64,000 bases of DNA from an uncultured cyanobacterium (GTDB lineage: Bacteria; Cyanobacteriota; Cyanobacteriia; CACIAM-69d): NCBI GenBank assembly GCA_937883785.1, contig CALGDE010000039.1, positions 1 to 64,000 on the forward strand, written 5' to 3'. Numbering within the stretch: the stretch's first letter is position 1; every line of letters begins with the position of its first letter. This document shows positions 16,819-25,693 of the stretch, one piece after another. The notes under the pieces are model-generated. The model did no database searches, was not told the DNA's origin, and saw only the letters and a list, made by a program, of their open reading frames with translations. The position numbers and the translations under genes are program-made.

Positions 16819-18321
16819 CTAGCGTAGATAATTCAAGATACCGATGGCGATCGCCCGAGCCATCCGCGATCGCCATCGTGGATCCCGCAACCAAACGGAA
16901 TCTTGATTGCCGGTGACAAATCCCACCTCCACCAAGCTAGCGGGCATACGGGTACGACGAATAACAAAAAATCTGGCTCGCTTCACCCCGCGATCGCGCT
17001 GTTCAGGAAAGGTGCGGCGAATGCTTTGGTGGATGGACTGGGCCAGGGCGTTATTGGAAAAATAATAGGTCTCAACACCATTAACGTCGGGGCGGCTCAG
17101 GCTGATAGCGTTGGCGTGAATGCTCACAAAGGCAGCAGCATTGGTGCGGTTAGCCAACGCCGTGCGCCCCTGGAGGGAAATAAAGCGATCATCGCTACGG
17201 GTCATCACCACCGACACCCCCTGCTGTTGCAGCAAACTTGCCACCTGGCGAGAAATATCGAGCACAACGCCTTTTTCTTGCAGCCCGCCAATGCCGATCG
17301 CCCCCGGATCGCGCCCGCCGTGTCCAGGGTCAATAATGACCAACCGCTGCCCTTGAACCGTTGGCAGTTCCCCTGGAGGAAAACCACCGGGCTGGGGACG
17401 GGGACGGCGCACGGTACCGGGGACCGGGGTAATAACGACGGTGTTGTTGCGGTCCGTCTGAATATTAAAGTCAGTGCTGTTGGGCACTAAGTTCAGGGTG
17501 AGGCGCACACGATTGCGATCCACCTGGGACAAAATTGCCCGGGCTACCCCCAGGCGGTTTACCAGCCGATCAGCGGTGCCACGGAAGCTGGCGTTGGTAA
17601 GTTCAATAATTAGCTGACGCCCGCCGATGCCGTCATAAGTTTGCACCCGGGGCGTGCCGCCGGAGGTTTGCAAACGCAGAGCATCACTATCCACAGAAAA
17701 ATTGGTGACCGTAACGTCCGCCGAGGATCCTTCTGCCCCCGGTACGCCCCGCTGACGGTTACGCTCCATCACCTCCGCCAAGGCGCCCGGCACCCAGCGC
17801 TCCTGCCCTTGGGACCGTCGAGGGGGAGTGGTGCGAATGGGAGGCAGTTGGCGCGGCGGGGAGGAGCGCGGCGGCAAAGGACGGGGACGGGGTCGAGCTG
17901 CGATCGCCGTGGGCAACCCTTGAATAGTCCAGCGATTCCCCCCTAAATGCTGCACCCGCACCTGGTCCGAGCTGAGTTGCTCGTTGGGAGCCAGCTCCAC
18001 CACCAGCCGCGTTATCCCAGGCTCCACCTGTCCCACCCGCACAGAACGCACCGACCCCTGGAACAATCGCTCGGCGGTGCTTTGGGTCCAATTAATCCCC
18101 GGCAGATCAATGACCAAGCGCCGGGGATTGTTAATAATTCGCGCCTGGGGCTGAACCGGCTCGTCCGTGACAAAGGTTAGCTGTCCTCGGCTGCCGTCAA
18201 AATTCCAGCGCACTAGCCGGTCAGCGCGGGCGGGCAAGGCGATCGCTAAACTACCCAAAACGGCGATCGCCGTAGCCGCATAGGGAAAACGAAGGCACAA
18301 CGCCGAAATCTTAGGGACCAT
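16819..18321 (-). CDS. N-acetylmuramoyl-L-alanine amidase with AMIN domains
   Basis: About 500 residues from ATG 18321 (a TTG at 18333 would add four). A signal peptide is followed by two AMIN domains (about 35-125 and 205-300), which target such amidases to peptidoglycan. A proline/arginine-rich linker separates them. The C-terminal Amidase_3 domain (about 328-500) cuts the stem peptide from murein. The zinc and catalytic residues are intact: DPGHGG, LQEKG, SIHAN and VEVGF. This is the AmiC type, used in cell separation, and in filamentous cyanobacteria for septal nanopores (family knowledge). Single gene, minus strand. Confidence 0.95.
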   Translation of the reverse strand: MVPKISALCLRFPYAATAIAVLGSLAIALPARADRLVRWNFDGSRGQLTFVTDEPVQPQARIINNPRRLVIDLPGINWTQSTAERLFQGSVRSVRVGQVEPGITRLVVELAPNEQLSSDQVRVQHLGGNRWTIQGLPTAIAARPRPRPLPPRSSPPRQLPPIRTTPPRRSQGQERWVPGALAEVMERNRQRGVPGAEGSSADVTVTNFSVDSDALRLQTSGGTPRVQTYDGIGGRQLIIELTNASFRGTADRLVNRLGVARAILSQVDRNRVRLTLNLVPNSTDFNIQTDRNNTVVITPVPGTVRRPRPQPGGFPPGELPTVQGQRLVIIDPGHGGRDPGAIGIGGLQEKGVVLDISRQVASLLQQQGVSVVMTRSDDRFISLQGRTALANRTNAAAFVSIHANAISLSRPDVNGVETYYFSNNALAQSIHQSIRRTFPEQRDRGVKRARFFVIRRTRMPASLVEVGFVTGNQDSVWLRDPRWRSRMARAIAIGILNYLR

Positions 18322-18377
18322 GGACGGAGACAAAAAGCAATAAACAGGCGATCAGCACCAGTTCGAAACGAGCCCCA

Positions 18378-18488
18378 TTAACAAGGGGGTTAGGGAGATC
18401 CTCAGCAGCGATAGCTCGCGGCAAGATATTGATTCTGTGAGGGCGGGAGATGGTGAGGATCCCCCTCAGTCCCTCCCTATTAAGGGAA
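18378..18488 (+). repeat. REP-like palindromic repeat, copy 2
   Basis: The left arm TTAACAAGGGGGTTAGGGAG and right arm GGATCCCCCTCAGTCCC, then TCCCTATTAAGGGAAG, mirror copy 1 at 16210-16316. A similar 60-bp centre includes AAGATATTGATTC against AGTCTTGATAAC in copy 1. The two copies bracket the amidase gene. This one fills most of the 217-bp gap before the caspase-like gene's stop codon. Confidence 0.6.
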
Positions 18489-18538
18489 GTCGGAGCTGAT
18501 CGTAGGATTGGTGGAACTTTGCCCAAACCCCTACGACT

Positions 18539-20947
18539 TTACACCACCCGGTAGGACAGGCGTAGGGATACCCACTGGCGCAAGTTTAGCAGCGGGCGAT
18601 CGCCTCCGTCCCCATTGGGTAAGCCAAAAGCACAGGTGGCTGCCAGGTCGCTAATGGCGGCTCGCGCCAACGCCACAGGGTTTTCCAACGGCACCATCCC
18701 GGCTCCCCCCCCTGGACGTTTAACCATTTCCCATTGCTCCCGCACCTGCGTCCAAGGATGCTGACTTACCAGCACATAGCTATTGACCGTGGTTTGCTGA
18801 CTGGGCAATATCCATGGCGAGTCTTTAAATAGGGTTTGAACGGTGCCCGGCTCCAAGCTCCAGCTTTGACTAGGCACATAGCCAAAAGCGCCCCCCATGG
18901 CGTCAAAGGCAAACACTAGTGGGTACAAAGGGCGATCACACTCACTCGTAATATCGATACGAAGCGGCGCACCGACAGGCAACGTGGGCACCGTTAAACT
19001 GTGGGGACCGCTGCCGTCTTTTTGGGACTTTTTTAAGGTTTCCTGGGCAGGAGTCTTCGATATTTTTATTTTTCTTGCGGGTGTTCTACCGGCAGTTGTT
19101 TGCCCGGCGATCGCTGCGGCGCCATTAAAGGGAGGCGTTCCGGCGGCAAAAGGATAGCGAGCAGGCAACGGATCAGCGCCGTCGATAACCACGCGAGTCT
19201 GCAAGGGAATGGCACTTTGGTAGCAGTTATCCGTTAGATGCAGCCACTTTTCCGCCAGACGCGATTTAAGGGGCAAAGCCATCCGCTGCACCGCCACTTT
19301 TACCGCCTCATCCCCAGAAATCAGCGTCGACGGAATTACGGAGCCGTCCACGGAAAATAGCCCGTAGCGATTGGAGTAGGAGGCCCCTTCTTCGGTGCTT
19401 CCTGGCAGTGGTCCCTCCCGATGGCGACCAAAGGCAATATCAGCGGGGGCCTGGGCATCGGCGGCAATTTCCACATTGGCAACCCCCGTTAAGGCGCTAA
19501 TGGCGTCTACCCGCTCAATGCGCTCCAGACCGTTGTCCACCGCCACAACCACCGACAGGCTTGCGGGCATCAACCGCCCACACTCGCGAAACTGCTGCCC
19601 TTCCACCAGAGCACTATCGGGACCTTTTACCACCGGCACCAGGTTTCCTTTCAGTCCTTGGCGATCGCGCAGTAACCAGAGTTTCTCCACGCCATCGCCG
19701 TCAGCGACATTATTCTCTGGATCCGCGTTGCCATCTTGCGGGTCTTTTTTAGTCAGGGTGCCGCTGAAAAATGAGGTCCCGGACATTCCCTTTCCATCAG
19801 GGGCGATCGCCTCAAACACCGACCCGCTGCTGGTGTAATAAAGCATCAGCGGATCCAGCCCCGCCAATTGCACCCGAGGGGTATCACCACCATTGCCGAT
19901 CACCGAGCCCGCCGCCTCCGTGGGAATTGCCGTGGGCACCAAGGGAAAGTCCCCCGTACTCTGCTGGCTTCCCGACGGACCAGACGAATCAAAAGGAACC
20001 CGCCCCAACACTGACGGAATTTCGCGATCGCCCACCGTTAAACTAGCGTGGGCCAACGTGGGTCCCAAATCAATTTGCGTTGTTCGTGGCGGCACCAGTT
20101 GCCAAAACCCTTGCACCAACTGATAGGTAAGGGCACCCGCCCACACCTTTCCCCAGGGCAGTTCCACCGCATCGCCCCCTAACCCGGCCTCCACCACCAC
20201 CCCTTGAGGCCACTGCTTCCATGGCAGGGGGCGTCCTAAATTTTGCCCCTGGTAAATTTCCTCTAACGCACCGTCACAGGGCGCCAATCGCGATCGCCCC
20301 CGCCCAATCCCTGGCGTTAACACTCCACCGCCGCCCCCATAGCTAGCATCAATCACCGCGATCGCCCGACGACTGCCTACCGAATTGAGGGATCGCAACA
20401 CCTCCGCCACCGGTAAATCCTGAAAACGCTCCGTCGGTGATCCGGGCATCTGCCCATCCGCCGGTACCAACGCCCGCGCCCTTTCCGTAGAGTCACCCTG
20501 CCCCCACTGCCACTCGGTGCCGCAGCCGCTGAAATGGAACACCGCCGTATCTTGGGGGGATAACGAGCCAAAGGTTTGGGCGATCGCCTCCTGAATTTCC
20601 TCCCGCGTCGCTCCACTGTCGGTCAAGGTGACGATGTCCCCCGGCGCAAACCCAAATCGAGAAATTAACGTGTCCCGCACCAGCTCCACGTCGGTCAAGC
20701 AGCCCTTTAGCGGTGCCCCCCCTTCAACGGTCCAGTCCAGAGTGCCCTTGGGATACCGATTAATCCCCACCAGCACCGCTCGCTTTCGTCCAGATGATGC
20801 CGCTAATGCCTGCCCTGTTTTCAGAGTTGCCGTGTCTAAGTTTTCAGTGGTTGATCTGGCGGTGGGTATATCGGCGATCGCTCCTCCCCAAAGTCCTGCC
20901 AGGGCAGCGCCCCCGAGTTTCAATACCTCTCGCCTGGTCCACGCCAT
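18539..20947 (-). CDS. Tat-exported caspase-fold protein, catalytic dyad lost
   Basis: 802 residues. It begins with a twin-arginine signal (TRREVLKLGG, hydrophobic ALAGLWGGA), implying folded export. A caspase/p20 fold spans about residues 53-330: RKRAVLVGINRYP, then LTDVELVRDTLISRFGF, the position of the catalytic His, and VIDASYGGGG at the position of the catalytic Cys. In active family members these read SGHG and DSC. Here they read SGCG (Cys142) and DAS (Ser202), so neither catalytic residue is present. The C-terminal half has a beta-rich region of DUF4384-like type (LRIDITSECDRPLY). It probably acts as a binding or regulatory pseudo-orthocaspase. Downstream of ssrA, same strand. Confidence 0.88.
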   Translation of the reverse strand: MAWTRREVLKLGGAALAGLWGGAIADIPTARSTTENLDTATLKTGQALAASSGRKRAVLVGINRYPKGTLDWTVEGGAPLKGCLTDVELVRDTLISRFGFAPGDIVTLTDSGATREEIQEAIAQTFGSLSPQDTAVFHFSGCGTEWQWGQGDSTERARALVPADGQMPGSPTERFQDLPVAEVLRSLNSVGSRRAIAVIDASYGGGGGVLTPGIGRGRSRLAPCDGALEEIYQGQNLGRPLPWKQWPQGVVVEAGLGGDAVELPWGKVWAGALTYQLVQGFWQLVPPRTTQIDLGPTLAHASLTVGDREIPSVLGRVPFDSSGPSGSQQSTGDFPLVPTAIPTEAAGSVIGNGGDTPRVQLAGLDPLMLYYTSSGSVFEAIAPDGKGMSGTSFFSGTLTKKDPQDGNADPENNVADGDGVEKLWLLRDRQGLKGNLVPVVKGPDSALVEGQQFRECGRLMPASLSVVVAVDNGLERIERVDAISALTGVANVEIAADAQAPADIAFGRHREGPLPGSTEEGASYSNRYGLFSVDGSVIPSTLISGDEAVKVAVQRMALPLKSRLAEKWLHLTDNCYQSAIPLQTRVVIDGADPLPARYPFAAGTPPFNGAAAIAGQTTAGRTPARKIKISKTPAQETLKKSQKDGSGPHSLTVPTLPVGAPLRIDITSECDRPLYPLVFAFDAMGGAFGYVPSQSWSLEPGTVQTLFKDSPWILPSQQTTVNSYVLVSQHPWTQVREQWEMVKRPGGGAGMVPLENPVALARAAISDLAATCAFGLPNGDGGDRPLLNLRQWVSLRLSYRVV

Positions 20948-21330
20948 CGTGACTTGCCACCGTGCTAGTGAAGAACTAAAAGAAGAACCTAAAACCGTGC
21001 AAAAAATTGCAGAAGCTTACCGTTTGCCTAACCGTTGAGTGCGTTGGCAATTGCCACGGTCAACAAAACTGCCGTGATTAGCACACAGGACATTAGCCTT
21101 ATCAAAAATCCGGCTTTTAACGCCAACAAAGCCCCGACGATGCTATCTCCATCGTAATCGCTGGGGGGAAGCCTGTGATACCCCCAGGCAGACTTTTTCA
21201 GGGGGCTAGCCCACCAAAGTCGATCCATGGTTTGCCCACCGCCTCGCAGCCGCAGCCAGAGATTTCCACTGTACCTAGACGGAAAGCGCCTGTCACCCGT
21301 ATGGCGTTGAAAAATATTAAGTTAAAAGTA
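20948..21330. other. Intergenic stretch between tmRNA and caspase-like gene
   Basis: 383 bp with no feature I trust. A 66-codon minus-strand frame at 21028-21228 has a hydrophobic C-terminus (about 25 residues) but an implausible N-terminus and no ribosome-binding site. The promoter of the caspase-like gene and the 3' flank of ssrA must lie here. Confidence 0.4.
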
Positions 21331-21717
21331 TGGAGCTGGAGGGAATCGAACCCATCGTCCGCCCTGGGTATTGATACGCCACTCATTCACAGGTTTAGCC
21401 TTTTTAGTCCGCAAGGCGGGAACTGTTCCTTATCCCGAACAGTAGGATTCTTGAGTTAAAGGCTTAGCTAATTATCGAACCCAAGAACTATAATCAGCGC
21501 ATCCGTTGGGTTTTACCCGGTGACTTTAACGGAGTCCGTCAACGAGTGCTCGGACCTATAAGAGGTGTTTTTAAGCTACGGCAGCAGCCTTACGAGCGAA
21601 AGGAACGATGTTGTTCGCATTTACTTTGTTTTGAGCCATTGATTTCCGAGAGTTAGCTCGCTCTCGACCTGTATCACAACGTAGTTTTCGCCAACACGTC
21701 GAAACCATTACAGCCCC
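21331..21717 (-). ncRNA. ssrA: Transfer-messenger RNA (one-piece)
   Basis: On the minus strand the RNA begins GGGGCTGTAATGGTTTCGAC at 21717 and ends GGGTTCGATTCCCTCCAGCT then CCA at 21331. The two ends pair to form the tRNA-Ala-like acceptor (GGGGCTG with CAGCTCC). The genome does not encode an extra CCA. The tag reading frame runs from GCG at 21618 to the TAA at 21573-21571 and encodes ANNIVPFARKAAAVA, the form seen in cyanobacteria. It rescues stalled ribosomes with SmpB and marks products for ClpXP. A -10-like TACAAA sits at 21729-21724, correctly placed for a start at 21717. It is the standard one-piece form, not the permuted form known from marine picocyanobacteria. Confidence 0.95.
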
Positions 21718-21819
21718 GTGTGATTTGTACCCAACATACTAACGCACTTTTTACGGCGCTGAAACCCGTGAGGCCCAAACCCCTGACGATTTCTAAGAGA
21801 ATTAACGCCAGTAAGAGCA

Positions 21820-22197
21820 TCAGCGCCAGGGGGAAATCGCCAGGGCAATCCAGCCAACGATAAAGGCGGTGCCGCCCAAAGGGGCGATCGCCCCTAATAT
21901 TTTGATGCCGCTGAGGGCTAGCCCGTATAGGCTGCCGGAAAATAGCGCAATGCCGAGGCAGTAGCTCCAGCCGGAAATGGCGAGGGGGGTAGAAATTTCG
22001 TCGGTGCCCTGCTGTAGTGCCAGAAGGGCCACCAGAGCGATCGCCACCGCGTGAATCAGCTGATAGCGGGTGGCGGTTTCAAAAATAGCTAAGGCGCGAT
22101 TGTCCAGCTGTGCTTTCAGGGCGTGGACTCCAAAGGCTCCCAGGGCTACCCCCAAGGCACCAAACAGTCCCGCCAAGGTTAAAAATAATTTTGCCAT
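21820..22197 (-). CDS. DUF423 membrane protein
   Basis: 125 residues, four membrane helices, with the DUF423 signature AGLFGALGVALGAFGVHAL and FETATRYQLIHAVAI. Function is not established for the family. Its ATG overlaps the stop codon of the upstream gene by one base (TAATG at 22199-22195), so the two are probably translationally coupled. Confidence 0.9.
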   Translation of the reverse strand: MAKLFLTLAGLFGALGVALGAFGVHALKAQLDNRALAIFETATRYQLIHAVAIALVALLALQQGTDEISTPLAISGWSYCLGIALFSGSLYGLALSGIKILGAIAPLGGTAFIVGWIALAISPWR

Positions 22198-22682
22198 TAG
22201 GAATTGTATGGATTTTTGGAGTCGGGAAAGGAACGCCCCGGGGGTAAGTTAGGCGGCAAATCGCCGATGGGAAATTGATAGTAAATTTCGCCGCGATCAC
22301 CCACTCGAAACGACGCATTAAACTGCCCCGCCGCCTCGTCTAAAAACTCCCGCGCTTCCTCCGCCGGCAGCCGCGTTTCCATGGCAAAGCGCATTAGCGT
22401 TAGCTCGCCATTGTTACTTTCCAACAGGCGAAAAAACGTCTCTTGCACCTGATTTATTGTTGTCGTTTCGGTATTAATGCGCGCCTTTTTCTGTTCTTTG
22501 CTGAGGCCGCGATAAATAAAAAATCCCCACACCAGCGGCGGCAAGCCCAGCATCATACAGCCGGCAAAAGTGCTCACTGGATCATCTTCCGTTGAGTCAA
22601 AAGGGACCGTAACACCTGCAATGGTAAACACCAGCCCCCAGGTAACTAGAACTCCCGCAGCAATTTGCTTAAACAGGCGCAT
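22197..22682 (-). CDS. Hypothetical two-helix membrane protein (161 aa)
   Basis: Two hydrophobic segments at about residues 8-28 and 40-58 are followed by a soluble domain of about 100 residues. That domain includes INQVQETFFRLLESNNGELTL and AEEAREFLDEAA, resembling a small winged-helix-like or SHOCT-adjacent domain with a membrane anchor, as in several cyanobacterial hypothetical proteins. Ends in a proline-rich tail. Coupled to the DUF423 gene downstream. Function unknown. Confidence 0.8.
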   Translation of the reverse strand: MRLFKQIAAGVLVTWGLVFTIAGVTVPFDSTEDDPVSTFAGCMMLGLPPLVWGFFIYRGLSKEQKKARINTETTTINQVQETFFRLLESNNGELTLMRFAMETRLPAEEAREFLDEAAGQFNASFRVGDRGEIYYQFPIGDLPPNLPPGRSFPDSKNPYNS

Positions 22683-22774
22683 AATAGAGTCTTTTCGAAT
22701 CGATAAAGAACTAAAAGCCAGTGCGCCTCAAAAACCTAGAGGTCACAACCTTTGTTTATTCTTTTCACACTAAC

Positions 22775-23593
22775 CTAGGCGGCTTCAGCTTTTTCTTCCC
22801 CTGTCGCCTCAGCTTTAACAAATTCCATTAGGCGGGAGAAGTAGAAGCGGGTGGCGGTAAATTCACTGCGCGCCACTTCCCAACCCAGCTTGTTTAAAAT
22901 TGCTACCACTTCCTTTTCCCGGTGCAAATAGGCGCGGGTGGCTTTGCTGGGACCGGGGAAAAATTCGCCGATACGCTTGAGGGTGGCATAAAAACAGGTT
23001 TTTGGCGCAAAGCTCAAAATTAGCCGGGAGTCAGCACGGTTGGCTAAATGGGTTAGCATCGCTTCCATTTCTTCATCGGGGTAGTGAATCAACACATCCA
23101 AACAAATGACGCTATCGTAATTGCCCTCAATAGCTTCCAAATCCCGCGTTTCAAAGGTGGGCTGCTTATCTAGCTCTAGCGCCTCTGCACGAGCGATCGC
23201 CTCCCCTACCATTTTCTCTGAAATATCGCTGGCATATACGGTCACTCCCTGTTGGGCCAAGGGAATAGCCAACGCGCCTACCCCACAGCCAGCGTCACAC
23301 ACGGAGCGATCGCCAAAGCTTTTACCCGACTCCCCCTTTGCCTCTTCGGCAGCTTTTTTATCCGCTTCAAACCAATCCACCACCAAATCAATGGTGCGTT
23401 GGTGACCGGTGCGAATATCCCGCTGCACTTTGTTGATATCGTCGCCCTCCCCATAAATGCGCCGCCACCGGTCAAAGCCAGTGCTGTTGAAATAGTCGCG
23501 AACAACGGTTTTATCGTTGCTGTCCTGGGCGTTATTTGGGGAATTATCTTGAGACTCTTCCTTGGACTCAGGGGCGGGGGCAGTTGTGCTCAC
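22775..23593 (-). CDS. chlM: Magnesium-protoporphyrin IX methyltransferase
   Basis: 272 residues, SAM-dependent methyltransferase of the chlorophyll pathway, acting on Mg-protoporphyrin IX after Mg-chelatase. ChlM-specific features are VRDYFNSTGFDRWRRIYGEG near the start, the SAM site VCDAGCGVGALAIPLAQQG and a C-terminal Mg-protoporphyrin block (FYFSRLMEFV). The N-terminus is a low-complexity Glu/Asp/Ser/Asn tail of about 30 residues. Translation appears to begin at GTG 23593; a 28-bp tandem repeat lies directly upstream in the leader. Confidence 0.95.
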   Translation of the reverse strand: MSTTAPAPESKEESQDNSPNNAQDSNDKTVVRDYFNSTGFDRWRRIYGEGDDINKVQRDIRTGHQRTIDLVVDWFEADKKAAEEAKGESGKSFGDRSVCDAGCGVGALAIPLAQQGVTVYASDISEKMVGEAIARAEALELDKQPTFETRDLEAIEGNYDSVICLDVLIHYPDEEMEAMLTHLANRADSRLILSFAPKTCFYATLKRIGEFFPGPSKATRAYLHREKEVVAILNKLGWEVARSEFTATRFYFSRLMEFVKAEATGEEKAEAA

Positions 23594-23606
23594 GGGGACT
23601 CGCTAA

Positions 23607-23671
23607 AAAAGGTGGTGGGAAACAAACAGCGGACAAAAGGTGGTGGGAAACAAACAGCGGACAAAAGGTGG
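23607..23671. repeat. 28-bp tandem repeat in chlM leader
   Basis: Two perfect copies of a 28-bp unit beginning AAAAGGTGGTGGGAAACAAA (23607-23634 and 23635-23662) plus nine bases of a third. It starts 14 bp upstream of the chlM start codon, so it is within the 5' untranslated region or promoter. A change in copy number would alter leader length. Confidence 0.85.
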
Positions 23672-23755
23672 CTCGTTTGTCGTCACATATTTTAACCGCG
23701 TCGTATCAATATCTTGCGCCAGTTTGCAATTCCGTAAAAATTATTTGGGGGCAAA

Positions 23756-24556
23756 CTAACCTTTGCTGACAATGCCAGACCACTGCACGGTTTTGGTGCC
23801 GTCGCGGCGATAGGAGAAGAATCTGTCAGGCTCGCTATGGGTGCAGTGGGGGGCGATCGCCAACTGCTCCGGCTCCAGTCCCAACGCCAAAAGCTGCAAA
23901 AGATTCACATGGCGCACATCCAACCGAGCTTTTCCCGGCTCCGGGTCCGGCTGCACCGGCGTTAACCCCGCCCGCTGATCCGGCGAACCCTTTAACGTAG
24001 CCACAAGCTGATCCGCCACCTCTTGGTTCACCTGATACACCGCGCCGCTGATGGCCGGTCCCAGGGCAACGCGCAGGGTTTCCAGCTTTGCTCCCTGGTC
24101 AATTAGGCGCTCAATGGCTTTGGGCACAATTTTTTGCGCCGTTCCCCGCCAGCCCGCGTGCACTGCCGATACCATCCCGGTGGTCAAGTCTCCAATCAGC
24201 GCCGGGGTACAGTCTGCGGTACACACCCACGCCCCTTGATTGACGTCCTCCGCCAGTACGCCGTCCGCTGGGGGATAAATGGACTCGGGGGCGGGAGCCG
24301 CGTTGGCTATTTCGGTGGGGGTTAGGATGCGATCGCCGTGTACCTGTTTAACCCGCAGCACCGTGGCATTTTTCCCTAAAGCAGCAGTTAATTCCGCAGG
24401 GGCTTTTGGTAAAAATTTCCGCGTAAAAAAGCCGTGGCACCAGGGAGACAACAGGTCGCAAGTCAAATAATCCAACCCCTCCCATGATATCCAGGTCCAA
24501 CGGGCCCCTTGGAAGGTGGTTAGCTTTGACGATTCTGCGAAAGAAGGAGTTGTCAT
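23756..24556 (-). CDS. pgeF: Peptidoglycan editing factor / polyphenol oxidase-type protein
   Basis: 266 residues of the YfiH/LACC1 family, annotated as laccase-domain or PgeF. Metal and active-site residues are visible in VKQVHGD, CTADCTPALI and SAVHAGWRGTA. Bacterial members remove misincorporated L-serine from UDP-MurNAc precursors or act as purine nucleosidases (family knowledge). Length is normal. Neighbours rlpA and chlM are on the same strand with gaps of 81 and 162 bp, so co-transcription is possible but unproven. Confidence 0.92.
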   Translation of the reverse strand: MTTPSFAESSKLTTFQGARWTWISWEGLDYLTCDLLSPWCHGFFTRKFLPKAPAELTAALGKNATVLRVKQVHGDRILTPTEIANAAPAPESIYPPADGVLAEDVNQGAWVCTADCTPALIGDLTTGMVSAVHAGWRGTAQKIVPKAIERLIDQGAKLETLRVALGPAISGAVYQVNQEVADQLVATLKGSPDQRAGLTPVQPDPEPGKARLDVRHVNLLQLLALGLEPEQLAIAPHCTHSEPDRFFSYRRDGTKTVQWSGIVSKG

Positions 24557-24637
24557 CGCCTGATTCCACGGCTTTTGATGCTTGTTAGTGCGGGCACTTC
24601 AGTGGAGTACCCCACCTAAGCTTATTTCAGCACTAGC

Positions 24638-25693
24638 TTATTTCAGCACTTCCACACGCACTCGACCGATACCCATGCTGCGCAGGCCGATTTGGCCAGC
24701 AGCGGCGGAGGACAGGTCAATGATGCGACCGCGAATAAAGGGGCCGCGATCATTAATGCGCACGATGGTGGATTGCCCGTTGGATAGGTTCACCACCCGC
24801 ACCCGCGTGCCAAACGGCAAATGCCGGTGGGCAGCGGTCATGGCGTTTTGGTTGTAGCGCTCACCGCTGGCAGTGCGACGACCGTGGAAATAGCCGCCGT
24901 ACCAGGAGGCAATACCAAGCTGAGTGGACTGCACCGTGCCGCCAGCCACTGCCTCAGGGGCGGGAGCCGGAGCCGCGATCGCCACTGCCGGATTGGTCAG
25001 CGATCGCGAGCTAGTGTACTCAATGGGCTCAGCGCCGTAAACCAAGCGCCGTAGCCGGTTGGTAGTTTGCACTAGGTCGGAGTTTAAATCGGGGCTGGGC
25101 TGCACCGCCGTGGTTTGCTCATCCAAAGCCACGAGGGGGCGATCGCCCGCCGTGATCCAATATTGCTCGTCCTCGCTATCCCACTCCAAACGAATATCCG
25201 AAGCCGTTTCCGTTTGGATAAGCTGACCGTGCAAATTCTCTAGCTTCTGAGCCACAAGCTGGGCCCGCTCTAAGGGTGTGGTTACCAGCTCAGCGTTAGC
25301 ATCGTCGGCACGGGTCACAGACTCGGCGGCAGAATCTTCACCCGCTGGCTCGTCACCCAAGAAAGTCAAGACTGGAATATCACGCACGTAAAGGGTGACC
25401 GCGTCCTGATCGTCAATTTCGTGGGCGTAAACCTTAGTAATAACTGAGGCAGAGGTGGGCACACCGGTGCTGGCTTGAGTAGTGGAAGCCACATTGCCGT
25501 CCAGCGCTTGGGATGGAGAGGGAAGGCTGGCAGACTCGGAAGGGGTAATGCTCGGCTGCCATTGGGCAACGCGAATTGCTGATGATCCTTCGGAAGCACG
25601 ATTCAATACTTGACTCTGGGCAGGGGCGATCGCCAATAAACTTAAAGCGGCAGTTGCAGTGGCCCAAGGTCGAAGCAGCTTAAACGAACTCAT
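24638..25693 (-). CDS. rlpA: RlpA-like double-psi beta-barrel protein
   Basis: 351 residues: signal peptide (ATATAALSLLAIAPAQS), a long Ser/Thr/Ala/Glu-rich region and a C-terminal DPBB domain (about residues 258-351). The RlpA hallmarks GIASWYGGYFHGRRTASGE, MTAAHRHLPFGTRVRV and INDRGPF are intact. RlpA proteins are septal lytic transglycosylases or peptidoglycan binders. There is no SPOR domain. A perfect 16-bp tandem duplication (24619-24634 and 24635-24650) covers the stop codon, so the last codons are repeated downstream. Confidence 0.92.
   Translation of the reverse strand: MSSFKLLRPWATATAALSLLAIAPAQSQVLNRASEGSSAIRVAQWQPSITPSESASLPSPSQALDGNVASTTQASTGVPTSASVITKVYAHEIDDQDAVTLYVRDIPVLTFLGDEPAGEDSAAESVTRADDANAELVTTPLERAQLVAQKLENLHGQLIQTETASDIRLEWDSEDEQYWITAGDRPLVALDEQTTAVQPSPDLNSDLVQTTNRLRRLVYGAEPIEYTSSRSLTNPAVAIAAPAPAPEAVAGGTVQSTQLGIASWYGGYFHGRRTASGERYNQNAMTAAHRHLPFGTRVRVVNLSNGQSTIVRINDRGPFIRGRIIDLSSAAAGQIGLRSMGIGRVRVEVLK

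Noticed and set aside
21028-21228. 66-codon minus frame with a hydrophobic end
   Set aside because: The N-terminal half is implausible and no ribosome-binding site is visible. A membrane peptide of about 40 residues cannot be excluded.
21331-21360. tRNA gene suggested by the T-loop sequence GGTTCGATTCC on the minus strand
   Set aside because: No cloverleaf fits. The sequence is the 3' tRNA-like end of the tmRNA, confirmed by the matching 5' end and tag frame.
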